Positions 1-6,917 of a stretch of 64,000 bases of DNA are shown here, in pieces. The translations under genes were made by a program, and so were the position numbers. Under the pieces are notes generated by a model that saw nothing but the letters and a program-made list of their open reading frames with translations, made no database searches and was not told the DNA's origin. The stretch's first letter is position 1. Each line of letters opens with the position of its first letter. The stretch is from Clostridiales bacterium (lineage in GTDB: Bacteria; Bacillota; Clostridia; Oscillospirales; Oscillospiraceae), in NCBI GenBank assembly GCA_004551945.1, contig SFPN01000013.1, forward strand, positions 67,755 through 131,754. Reading direction: 5' to 3'.

Positions 1-474
1 GGCTCCATCAAGGACTACCTGGCCAAAATCCTGGACGGGGAGGCTGGGGACAAGTCCGGCAAGATCTACGGCCTGGGCCACGCGGTCTACACCATCTCCG
101 ACCCCCGTGCCGTGCTGCTGAAGAAGTACGCCCAGCACATGGCGGAGGTGAAGGGTTACGGGGAGGACTTCCAGCTGCTCCAGAAGATCGAGGAGCTGGG
201 CATCCCCATGATCCAGGAGCGGAAGAAGAACCCCACCCCCATGTGCGCAAACGTAGATATGTACTCCGGCATGGTCTACTCCATGCTGGGCATTCCCCAG
301 GACGTGTTTACCCCCCTCTTTGCCTCCGCCCGTATTGCCGGCTGGTGCGCCAACCGCATCGAGGAGGTGCTCACCTGCCACCGGATCATGCGTCCGGCCT
401 ACCGGGCGGTGGTCAAGCACGTGCCTTACATTCCCGTGGAGCAGCGGAAGCTTCCGAAAGATTTTGCAGAATAA
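1..474 (+). CDS. gltA: Citrate synthase, C-terminal part (cut by window edge)
   Basis: Condenses acetyl-CoA with oxaloacetate to give citrate, the entry step of the oxidative TCA branch and of glutamate synthesis. The reading frame is open from base 1, so the N-terminal half lies outside the window; 157 residues are visible. The family signature GLGHAVYTISDPRA carries an active-site His, and NVDMYSGMVYSMLGIP followed by DVFTPLFASARIAGW carries the catalytic Asp and the substrate-binding Arg region. The C-terminal end (RRL-like tail ending KDFAE) looks complete. A strong terminator follows directly, so this is the last gene of its transcript. Family assignment is secure; whether it is a methylcitrate synthase cannot be excluded from this part alone. 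Confidence 0.93.
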   Translation, partial: GSIKDYLAKILDGEAGDKSGKIYGLGHAVYTISDPRAVLLKKYAQHMAEVKGYGEDFQLLQKIEELGIPMIQERKKNPTPMCANVDMYSGMVYSMLGIPQDVFTPLFASARIAGWCANRIEEVLTCHRIMRPAYRAVVKHVPYIPVEQRKLPKDFAE

Positions 475-490
475 CCCATGCCGACACCAG

Positions 491-521
491 GGCGCGGACG
501 AAAGTCCGCGCCTCTTTTTTT
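491..521 (+). terminator. Rho-independent terminator after gltA
   Basis: Nine-base GC stem GGCGCGGAC / GTCCGCGCC with a GAAA tetraloop, followed by a run of T. It lies 17 bases past the gltA stop codon. Confidence 0.93.
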
Positions 522-650
522 GCGCGATGAAAAAATTTTTTTCAAAAAAGTGTCCGATTTTGGGGTTCTGAAACGTTATATAGACAGAGAGCTTTTTTGG
601 AAGGCCGGAAAATATAAGAATTTCTTAAGAAGTTTTTAACAGCTTTGAAA

Positions 651-680
651 TTGAAACCGGCCGGAACGCTGCGGTATACT
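651..680 (+). promoter_or_regulatory. Sigma-A type promoter for the 720-1603 gene pair
   Basis: TTGAAA (651-656), an 18-base spacer and TATACT (675-680), in an AT-rich gap between a terminator and the next start codon. A second TTGAAA lies at 645 but its spacing is too long. Confidence 0.65.
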
Positions 681-719
681 GAAATCACCTGCAACCGCAC
701 ACGGGAAAAGGAGGACCCC

Positions 720-1088
720 ATGGACGAGACCTTCGTGGTTTTTTTGGCGCTGTATCTGGCCCCGGCGGCGGCCTTTGCCGCCGGCTGGACCAAGCCCCTG
801 GGCCGTGCCCTGGGCCGGATTCTTCTGGTGGAGCTGGCGGCGGTGGTCCTGTGCTTTCCCGTGTACGCCCTGGTGGACATGCTCAGCTGGGACTGGCTCA
901 ACTGGGGAAGCCTCAGCCTCAGCGACCTTGTGACCTACTGGCAGGCCGGCGGCGGCCCTGTAGCCCTGTGGATCTGGATGGGCCTGGGGGAGACCGCCCT
1001 GATTCTGGCAGTCCGGTGGGTGGTGGACCGGGTCCGGCGGCGGATGCGCCAGGCGGAATTTGAGGCGGTGACCCAGCCAAGACAGTGA
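720..1088 (+). CDS. Small membrane protein of unknown function
   Basis: 122 residues. I chose ATG 720 because AAAAGGAGG lies 6 bases upstream; an upstream in-frame start exists but has no ribosome binding site and would fall inside the promoter. About three hydrophobic segments can be seen: residues 3-22, around 37-52 (LLVELAAVVLCFPVYALV) and around 80-100. The C-terminal end is Arg-rich and probably cytoplasmic (VVDRVRRRMRQAEFEAV). I recognise no family. The next gene starts 17 bases downstream, so the two are co-transcribed. Without a family match nothing can be said about its role beyond a probable inner-membrane location. Confidence 0.72.
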   Translation: MDETFVVFLALYLAPAAAFAAGWTKPLGRALGRILLVELAAVVLCFPVYALVDMLSWDWLNWGSLSLSDLVTYWQAGGGPVALWIWMGLGETALILAVRWVVDRVRRRMRQAEFEAVTQPRQ

Positions 1089-1105
1089 AAGGAAGGAGAA
1101 CGACC

Positions 1106-1603
1106 ATGGACCAGTGCGCACGCCAGAAAGAAAAAGATTCCCTGGACCGGCAGGCTGCGGCGGGGGTGGCGCTGATGCTGGCTGCCTCGGCGGCGCTGCT
1201 TTTTCTGGCCTGGCTGAGCATCCCCGTGCCTCTGGTGAAGGACACGGTCCAGACGGAGCTGCTGTACGTGCAGGTGTATCTCTCCCCCGGCGAGTGCGTC
1301 ACTTGGCATCCCCGGAGCATGACGGAGCAGCAGACGGCCCGGGCGGTGGTGGACTACATGGGAACCTGCCGGGAGCGGAACACCCTCTGTCCCGTGGGAA
1401 AGACCATGGCGGACCAGCCCCGGATGCAGGTGTACTTCCGCACGGAGGACACCTACCGGGTGGTCAATCTGGGCTCCTGGACCGGCGGCCGAAGCACCGG
1501 CTGGGCCGGGGATCAGGACCGCACCGGCCACGCGGCTAAGGTCCTGGAACCGGAAACCCTCACAGCCTATATCCTGGACAGCATCGGCAAAGACCTGATT
1601 TAA
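1106..1603 (+). CDS. Hypothetical single-pass membrane protein
   Basis: 165 residues from ATG 1106, which has GGAAGGAG eight bases upstream. A GTG at 1085 is in frame but overlaps the previous stop and has no better ribosome site. The N-terminal 20 residues are charged (Asp, Lys, Arg), followed by one hydrophobic helix (AAAGVALMLAASAALLFLAWL), then an apparently extracytoplasmic domain. That domain has several Cys residues (CVTWHP, TCRERNTLCP) that might form disulfides. No family was recognised. It forms an operon with the preceding membrane protein and ends at a terminator. Confidence 0.72.
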   Translation: MDQCARQKEKDSLDRQAAAGVALMLAASAALLFLAWLSIPVPLVKDTVQTELLYVQVYLSPGECVTWHPRSMTEQQTARAVVDYMGTCRERNTLCPVGKTMADQPRMQVYFRTEDTYRVVNLGSWTGGRSTGWAGDQDRTGHAAKVLEPETLTAYILDSIGKDLI

Positions 1604-1616
1604 ATAATGAACCCCC

Positions 1617-1643
1617 AAAAGCCACGCGTAAAGCGTGGCTTTT
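1617..1643 (+). terminator. Rho-independent terminator
   Basis: Stem GCCACGC / GCGTGGC extended by A/T pairs, loop GTAAA, then TTTT. Located 14 bases after the stop of the preceding gene. Confidence 0.85.
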
Positions 1644-1770
1644 CTGCGCAGCCAGGGCCATAAATTAACCCCATGCCCGCCCCGGCAAATTCCCTCGGAC
1701 AGGCAACCCGGCCTGTCTTTTTTCATACACTCATACACATAGACTACGGTAAACCGGGAGGAGGGGCGCT

Positions 1771-2061
1771 ATGGACGAGAAGAGCAAGGGACCCCGTAAG
1801 GTCACTCTGCGGGAGAAAACCTCCCGCCTGCTGGACCTGCCCCCGGAGAGCGTGGGGCCGGTCCCCAGGCTGGAGCTGGCCGGGGACCGGGAGCTGTACC
1901 TGGAAAACTACAAGGAAATCCTCTCCTACAGCAAGGAGGAAATCCACGTGGACGGCGGCGCCTGGATGCTGCGGATTCTGGGCCGGGACCTGGAGATCAA
2001 GGCCATGCGGGAAAAAGAGCTGCGAATTTTTGGCTGGGTGTCCAGCCTGACGCTGTTGTAA
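1771..2061 (+). CDS. yqfC: Sporulation protein YqfC (YabP/YqfC family)
   Basis: 96 residues, the usual length for YqfC. The family acts in the mother cell during engulfment/cortex stages of sporulation in Bacillus; the molecular role is unknown. Visible family features are the N-terminal basic stretch, the LLDLP and ENYKEILSYSKEEIHV segments and the G-W-x-L-RI-G core. ATG 1771 is preceded by GGGAGGAGGGG. It sits directly upstream of yqfD and phoH, the conserved Firmicute order, which supports the call. A CATACACT sequence at 1724-1731 resembles a sigma-E minus-10 box, but no convincing minus-35 element was found, so sigma-E control is inference. Confidence 0.9.
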   Translation: MDEKSKGPRKVTLREKTSRLLDLPPESVGPVPRLELAGDRELYLENYKEILSYSKEEIHVDGGAWMLRILGRDLEIKAMREKELRIFGWVSSLTLL

Positions 2062-2082
2062 TACGTATTGTAATAATGGCTG

Positions 2083-2124
2083 AATCCCATAAAAACGGCT
2101 TAAAAAAGCCGTTTTTATGGGATT
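2083..2124 (+). other. Long perfect inverted repeat between yqfC and yqfD
   Basis: A perfect 19-base stem (2083-2101 with 2106-2124) around an AAAA loop. It is not followed by a T run; instead GC-rich palindromic bases and a second small hairpin (AAACCGC / GCGGTTT, about 2143-2160) follow. It could be an mRNA processing or attenuation structure that lowers yqfD relative to yqfC. Confidence 0.8.
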
Positions 2125-2202
2125 GCGCGGCCGCCGCGCGAACAAACCGCAAAGCGGTTTATTCAGTAGACATTATTGTAACGGGAAAGGACGGGGCAAA
2201 CT

Positions 2203-3483
2203 GTGAAAAAGCTGATGGGCTGGCTGTTCGGCCTGGTGACGGTCCGGGTCACCGGGGCCCAGCCGGAGGATTTCCTCAATCTCTGCGCCCGGGAAAACCT
2301 GCTCCTGTGGCGGATGGTCCGGCTGGACCCCTTCACCCTGGAGGTCCAGGTCACCGGCCGCCAGTACCCCTGGCTGTGCCGCCTGGCGGAGCGGACCCAG
2401 TGCCAGGTCCGGGAGCAGCGGCGGCGGGGGCTGCCCTTTTTCCTTAAGCGCTTCCGCCGGCGGTACGCCCTGCTGGCGGGCCTGGTCCTCTTTGTCTTTC
2501 TGGCCCTGGCCGGCTCCCGGGTGATCCTGACCATCGACGTCACCGGCAACCAGACCATCACCAACGAGGAGATCATCAGTCAGCTGCGGCTGTGCGGGGT
2601 GTCCGTGGGGACCTGGGGCCCGTCGGTGCCCATCCGGGCGGTGGAGAACAAGCTGATGCTGGCCATGGACCAGCTGAGCTTCTGCTCGGTGAACCTGTAC
2701 GGCACCCGGGCGGAGGTAATTGTCCGGGAGGTGGACCCCGACCCGGACCTGCGGGAGGAGGAGGTTCCCACCAACGTGGTCTCCGCCGCCACAGGGATCA
2801 TCACCCAGATCGAGGCCTGGAAGGGGGACGCCCAGTTTAAAGAGGGGGACACGGTCTGCCAGGGAGAGGTGCTCATCTCCGGCCAGGTCCTGCTGGACCC
2901 GCCCCCTCTGGTGGAGACCGACCTGGGCACCATGCTGGTCCACGCTGAGGGACGGGTCTTTGCCCGGACCTGGCGGACCCTGACCGCCCAGATTTCCCTG
3001 ACCGCCCAGGGGAAGGAATACACGGGGGAGACCATCACCCGCCGGTGCCTGTCGGTGATGGGCCAGCGGATGAAATTTTATCAAAACAGTAGCGTCCCTT
3101 ATGAAAAGTATGATATAATAACCCATCTAAGGTCCTGGACCCCGGTGGAGGGAAAGACCCTTCCCATCCTCTGGGAGACCACCACCTACCGGGAGTACAC
3201 CCTCACGGAACGCCAGCTGGACCCCGGCCAGGCCGAGCAGCTGCTGCGGGACGCCCTGGAGGAGAGCCTGCTGGCCAGCCTGGACCAGGGCAAGGTCCTC
3301 CAGAAGGACTTTACCGTGAGCCAGGAGGGGGACGTTCTCTCCGTGACCCTGCTGGCCCAGTGCGACGAGCAGATCGGCCGGCTCAGGGAGATGGACACCA
3401 CGGAGAAGGTGGTGGGGCCGCGGCACCCCGACAAAGGGGAGTATCCCCAGGACGAGACGAACACGAAGGAGCAAAGCCCATGA
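2203..3483 (+). CDS. yqfD: Sporulation protein YqfD
   Basis: 426 residues, close to the usual ~400 of the family. YqfD is a mother-cell membrane protein needed for efficient sporulation in Bacillus. It starts at GTG 2203. One transmembrane helix is visible near residues 87-107 (YALLAGLVLFVFLALAGSRVIL), after an Arg-rich cytoplasmic N-terminus. The large outer domain begins with IDVTGNQTITNEEI, a POTRA-like start shared by YqfD and FtsQ-type proteins. Its stop codon overlaps the phoH start (ATGA), so the two are translationally coupled. The C-terminus is Glu/Lys-rich. Confidence 0.92.
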   Translation: MKKLMGWLFGLVTVRVTGAQPEDFLNLCARENLLLWRMVRLDPFTLEVQVTGRQYPWLCRLAERTQCQVREQRRRGLPFFLKRFRRRYALLAGLVLFVFLALAGSRVILTIDVTGNQTITNEEIISQLRLCGVSVGTWGPSVPIRAVENKLMLAMDQLSFCSVNLYGTRAEVIVREVDPDPDLREEEVPTNVVSAATGIITQIEAWKGDAQFKEGDTVCQGEVLISGQVLLDPPPLVETDLGTMLVHAEGRVFARTWRTLTAQISLTAQGKEYTGETITRRCLSVMGQRMKFYQNSSVPYEKYDIITHLRSWTPVEGKTLPILWETTTYREYTLTERQLDPGQAEQLLRDALEESLLASLDQGKVLQKDFTVSQEGDVLSVTLLAQCDEQIGRLREMDTTEKVVGPRHPDKGEYPQDETNTKEQSP

Positions 3484-4448
3484 TCGAACAGACAGTCAGC
3501 ATAGAACGGATGGAGGATGCCATCGACCTTTTCGGTTCCTTCGATGAGAACATCCGCCTGATCGAAAAGGAACTGGGGATTCACGTGGTGAGCCGGGACG
3601 ACCAGCTGAAGATCAGCGGGGAGGCCGAGGCCGTGATGCAGGGCACCAAGGTGATCCAGGCCCTCATCGGCCTGTCCGCCCGGGGAGAAACCATCAACGA
3701 GCAGAACATCCGCTACCTGATCCAGCTGGTGAAGTCAGGCAACGAAGACAAGATCCAGACGCTGGCTGCCGACGTGCTCTGCGTCACCGCCAAGGGCAAG
3801 CCCATCAAGGCCAAGACCGTGGGGCAGAAGAAATATGTGGAGGCCATCCAGAAGAACACCATCACCCTGGGGGTAGGGCCCGCCGGCACCGGCAAGACCT
3901 ACCTGGCGGTGGCCGCCGCCGTGGCGGCCTTCCGGGCCAAGCAGGTCAACCGGATCATCCTCACCCGCCCGGCGGTGGAGGCAGGGGAGCGGTTAGGATT
4001 TCTCCCCGGAGATTTGCAGAGCAAGGTAGACCCATACCTCCGCCCTCTCTACGACGCCCTGTTTGAAATGCTGGGGCCGGAGAGCTACGCCAAGTACGTG
4101 GAGCGGGGAAACATTGAGGTGGCCCCCCTGGCCTATATGCGGGGCCGCACCCTGGACGACTCCTTCATCATCCTGGACGAGGCCCAGAACACCTCCCGGG
4201 AGCAGATGAAAATGTTCCTCACCCGTCTGGGCTTCGGGTCCAAAATCGTCATCACCGGGGACATCACCCAGATCGACCTGCCGGGGGACAAGATCTCCGG
4301 TTTGAAGGAGGCCATGCGGGTGCTGAAAGGGGTGGAGGACATCGCCATCTGCCGCCTGTCGGACAGCGACGTGGTCCGCCATGTGATCGTGCAGCGGATC
4401 ATCAAGGCCTATGAGGACGACGAAAACAAGAGAAAGGCGAAACACTGA
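3480..4448 (+). CDS. phoH: PhoH-like ATPase
   Basis: 322 residues. A cytoplasmic RecA/helicase-like nucleotide hydrolase; members are often next to ybeY and are linked to RNA metabolism. Walker A is GPAGTGKT (about residues 134-141) and Walker B is FIILDEAQN (about 227-235), with the downstream VITGDITQIDLP motif typical of PhoH. I chose ATG 3480, which overlaps the yqfD stop and is followed by the conserved N-terminus MIEQTVSIERMEDAIDLFG; upstream in-frame codons lie inside yqfD and read as non-family sequence. It is followed by the ybeY-era fusion one base after its stop codon. Confidence 0.95.
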   Translation: MIEQTVSIERMEDAIDLFGSFDENIRLIEKELGIHVVSRDDQLKISGEAEAVMQGTKVIQALIGLSARGETINEQNIRYLIQLVKSGNEDKIQTLAADVLCVTAKGKPIKAKTVGQKKYVEAIQKNTITLGVGPAGTGKTYLAVAAAVAAFRAKQVNRIILTRPAVEAGERLGFLPGDLQSKVDPYLRPLYDALFEMLGPESYAKYVERGNIEVAPLAYMRGRTLDDSFIILDEAQNTSREQMKMFLTRLGFGSKIVITGDITQIDLPGDKISGLKEAMRVLKGVEDIAICRLSDSDVVRHVIVQRIIKAYEDDENKRKAKH

Positions 4449-4449
4449 C

Positions 4450-5892
4450 ATGAAACATCATGATATCTATATCGACTGGGAGCTGGAGGGTGCCAACCCC
4501 TACAAGCCTCTGCTGACCCGGGTGATTGCCGCCGCCCTGGAGGCGGAGAAGGTCACCATCCCCTGCGGGGTGGATGTGCTCCTCACCACCAACGAGGGCA
4601 TCCGGGAGATTAACCTGGAGCAGCGGCAGATAGACGCTGCCACCGACGTGCTCTCCTTCCCCATGCTGGAGCTGACGCCCGGGGTGCCCCCCACCGGCCA
4701 GGGAGAGGACGAGCTGGACCCGGAAACCGGCCTGTGCTGCCTGGGGGATATGGTCATCTCCGTGGAGCGGGCCAAAGAGCAGGCGGCGGAGTTCGGCCAC
4801 AGCATCCAGCGGGAGCTGGCCTACCTGGCGGTCCACTCGGTGCTCCACCTGCTGGGGTACGACCACCTGGACGAAGGCCCCCAGAAGGCCCGGATGCGAG
4901 CCAGGGAGGAGGCCATCCTGGAGGGCCTGGGGGTCACCCGGGAGTCCTGGAACGAGGACCTGGACAAACCCCTGGAGCCGGAGCAGGAGGAAGAAGTGGA
5001 GATTAAGCGCTGCGGCATCCTCACCATCTGCGGCCGGCCCAACGTGGGCAAGTCTACCCTTACCAATGCTCTCGTGGGGGAGAAGATCGCCATCGTCAGC
5101 AACAAGCCCCAGACCACCCGGAACCGGATCTGCGCCATCCTCACCCGGGGGGACAGCCAGTTTGTCTTTATGGACACCCCCGGCCTTCACAAGGCGGCCA
5201 ACCGCCTGGGGGACTACATGGTAGACGTGGTGAAAAAGAGCGTGGCCGACGTGGACGGGGTTCTGCTGTTGGTGGAGCCCATCCCCAACGTGGGCGGCCC
5301 GGAGCGGGAGCTCATCGACCAGATTAAACGCCTGAAGGTTCCCTCTGTGCTGGTCATCAACAAAATCGACACCGTGGAAAAGTCCCAGCTGCTGGCGGTG
5401 ATGGAGGCCTACAGCCAGGTCCACGACTTTACCGCCATCCTGCCCATCTCCGCCAAGCGGAAGGAGGGGCTGGAGGAGCTGCTGGACATTTTGCAGACCT
5501 TCCTGCCGGAGGGCCCCCAGCTCTTCCCCCGGGACGTGGTGACGGACCAGCCCGAGCGGCAGATCTGCGCGGAAATCGTCCGGGAAAAGCTGCTCTACTG
5601 CCTGGACAAGGAGATCCCCCACGGCACCGCCGTGGAGGTCACCAAGTTCTCCGAGCGGGACAGCGGCATCATCGACCTGCACGTGACCATCTATTGCGAA
5701 AAGGCCTCCCACAAGGGCATCATCATCGGCAAGCAGGGGGCCATGCTGAAAAAGATCTCCACCATGGCCCGGGAGGACGTGGAGCGCTTCATGGGCACCA
5801 AGGTGTACCTGGAGACCTGGGTGAAGGTCAAGGAAAACTGGCGGGACAACCTGAACCTGATCCGCAACTTCGGCTTCGACAACCGGGACTAA
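4450..5892 (+). CDS. ybeY-era: Fused YbeY endoribonuclease - Era GTPase
   Basis: A single 480-residue frame. Residues about 1-165 are YbeY, the zinc endoribonuclease for 16S rRNA 3'-end maturation, with the metal motif H129-x3-H133-x5-H139. Residues about 190-480 are Era, the GTPase that binds the 16S 3' end: G1 GRPNVGKST starting at residue 195, G3 DTPGL, G4 NKID, and a C-terminal KH domain with the GIIIGKQGAMLKKI loop. An acidic linker (EPEQEEEVE) joins them, with no stop codon, internal ribosome site or start between. In Bacillus the two genes are separate with dgkA and cdd between them; those two genes are absent here. ATG 4450 follows phoH directly. Confidence 0.95.
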   Translation: MKHHDIYIDWELEGANPYKPLLTRVIAAALEAEKVTIPCGVDVLLTTNEGIREINLEQRQIDAATDVLSFPMLELTPGVPPTGQGEDELDPETGLCCLGDMVISVERAKEQAAEFGHSIQRELAYLAVHSVLHLLGYDHLDEGPQKARMRAREEAILEGLGVTRESWNEDLDKPLEPEQEEEVEIKRCGILTICGRPNVGKSTLTNALVGEKIAIVSNKPQTTRNRICAILTRGDSQFVFMDTPGLHKAANRLGDYMVDVVKKSVADVDGVLLLVEPIPNVGGPERELIDQIKRLKVPSVLVINKIDTVEKSQLLAVMEAYSQVHDFTAILPISAKRKEGLEELLDILQTFLPEGPQLFPRDVVTDQPERQICAEIVREKLLYCLDKEIPHGTAVEVTKFSERDSGIIDLHVTIYCEKASHKGIIIGKQGAMLKKISTMAREDVERFMGTKVYLETWVKVKENWRDNLNLIRNFGFDNRD

Positions 5893-5905
5893 CCCGGAGA
5901 CGCCT

Positions 5906-5938
5906 GTAGGGCGGGGGCTTGCTCCCGCCGCCCGGGGA
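5906..5938. repeat. Palindromic intergenic element (GTAGGGCGGGG type)
   Basis: GTAGGGCGGGGG, then CTTG, then CTCCCGCCG forms a short GC-rich hairpin just after the era stop. It resembles the reversed GTAGGGGCG-type fragments seen at 59060-59082. It has no T tract and is probably a repeat element rather than a terminator. Confidence 0.5.
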
Positions 5939-6010
5939 TGAAAAAACTTACCACCCATAAAACCGACCCCCTCCTGGCAGGCTAACAGAAAACAGACAGG
6001 AGGGACAGCC

Positions 6011-6157
6011 ATGACAGCCAAACAGCTGCGGGACCTGTTTTTCCAGACAGGTCTGCCGGAAGCCTACGTTCTCGCCCAGCGGCGGGCGCGGCAGGAACGG
6101 GAGAGAGGGGAAGCCCATGCTGCTCACCACCCAGGGGATCATCCTCCGGGAAGTTAA
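6011..6157 (+). CDS. Small YqzL-like protein between era and recO
   Basis: 48 residues, overlapping the first 41 bases of recO in another frame. ATG 6011 has an excellent AGGAGGG seven bases upstream. The N-terminus MTAKQLRDLFFQTGLPEAYVL matches the pattern of YqzL peptides (a short amphipathic segment with W/F-x-x-TG-x-x-x-x-Y-L), which lie between era and recO in other Firmicutes. The C-terminal half is a low-complexity tail (His, Pro, Gly) made by reading over the recO start. Its position and ribosome site support it as real; the function of YqzL is unknown. It may also help couple recO translation. Confidence 0.7.
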   Translation: MTAKQLRDLFFQTGLPEAYVLAQRRARQERERGEAHAAHHPGDHPPGS

Positions 6158-6917
6158 CTATAAAGAGGCGGATAAGATCCTCACCGTCCTCACCCGGGAC
6201 TACGGCAAGCGGACGGTAAAGGCCCCCGGCTGCCGCCGGAAAACCAGCCGCCTCACCGCCGGCAGCCAGCTGCTGGTCTATTCGGAACTGACCCTCCGCC
6301 AGCGGGGGGAGTATTTAACCCTCAGCGAGGCCGACCCCCAGCAGCAGTTCTGGTCGGTGCGCCAGGACCTGGACCTGCTGGCCTTGGCCTCCTATTTTGC
6401 GGAGGTCACCGAGGCCGCCGCCCAGGAGGGGGAGGAGAGCGGGGAGCTGCTCTCCCTGCTGCTCAACAGCCTCTACGCCCTGGACACCCTGAAAAAGCCC
6501 CAGACCCTGGTAAAGGCCGCCTTTGAGCTGCGGCTGCTGACCCTCACCGGGTACGAGCCGCTGCTGGAAGGGTGCGCCGTCTGCGGCCAGCCGGAGCCGG
6601 ACCAGGCCCGGCTCCACCTGTCCCAGGGGGTGCTGTGCTGCGCCGGGTGCCGGGGGAAGCTGGGGGGCGGCGTGTCCATGCCCCTTTCCCCGGCGGCCCT
6701 GGCTGCCGCCCGGCACATCGTTCTGGGCAGCCCCAAGAAGCTCTTTTCCTTTTCCCTGTCCCCGGCGGGGCTGACCCAGCTGGGCCAGGCCGCCGAGGCC
6801 TTTCTCATGACCCAGTTCGAGCGGGGCTTTCGTACATTAGATTACTATAAACAATTACAGCAATACGACGGGGGCGGAGCGTTCCAGCCCCGCCCTGAGG
6901 GAGAAACCAATGACTGA
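6117..6917 (+). CDS. recO: DNA repair protein RecO
   Basis: 266 residues. RecO anneals single strands and, with RecR, loads RecA in RecF-pathway recombination. The N-terminal OB fold is visible (QGIILREVNYKEADKILTVLTRDYGK), followed by an alpha-helical domain and a zinc-type Cys set, C-x2-C (CAVC) and C-x2-C (CAGC). ATG 6117 begins the canonical MLLTTQGIIL start. It overlaps the small upstream ORF by 41 bases and the downstream mutS2 by 8 bases, so the three are coupled. Confidence 0.94.
   Translation: MLLTTQGIILREVNYKEADKILTVLTRDYGKRTVKAPGCRRKTSRLTAGSQLLVYSELTLRQRGEYLTLSEADPQQQFWSVRQDLDLLALASYFAEVTEAAAQEGEESGELLSLLLNSLYALDTLKKPQTLVKAAFELRLLTLTGYEPLLEGCAVCGQPEPDQARLHLSQGVLCCAGCRGKLGGGVSMPLSPAALAAARHIVLGSPKKLFSFSLSPAGLTQLGQAAEAFLMTQFERGFRTLDYYKQLQQYDGGGAFQPRPEGETND

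Noticed and set aside
3100..3125. AT-rich TATAAT-containing patch in yqfD as an internal promoter
   Set aside because: No acceptable minus-35 box at the right distance; the patch encodes a Tyr/Ile-rich stretch of YqfD.
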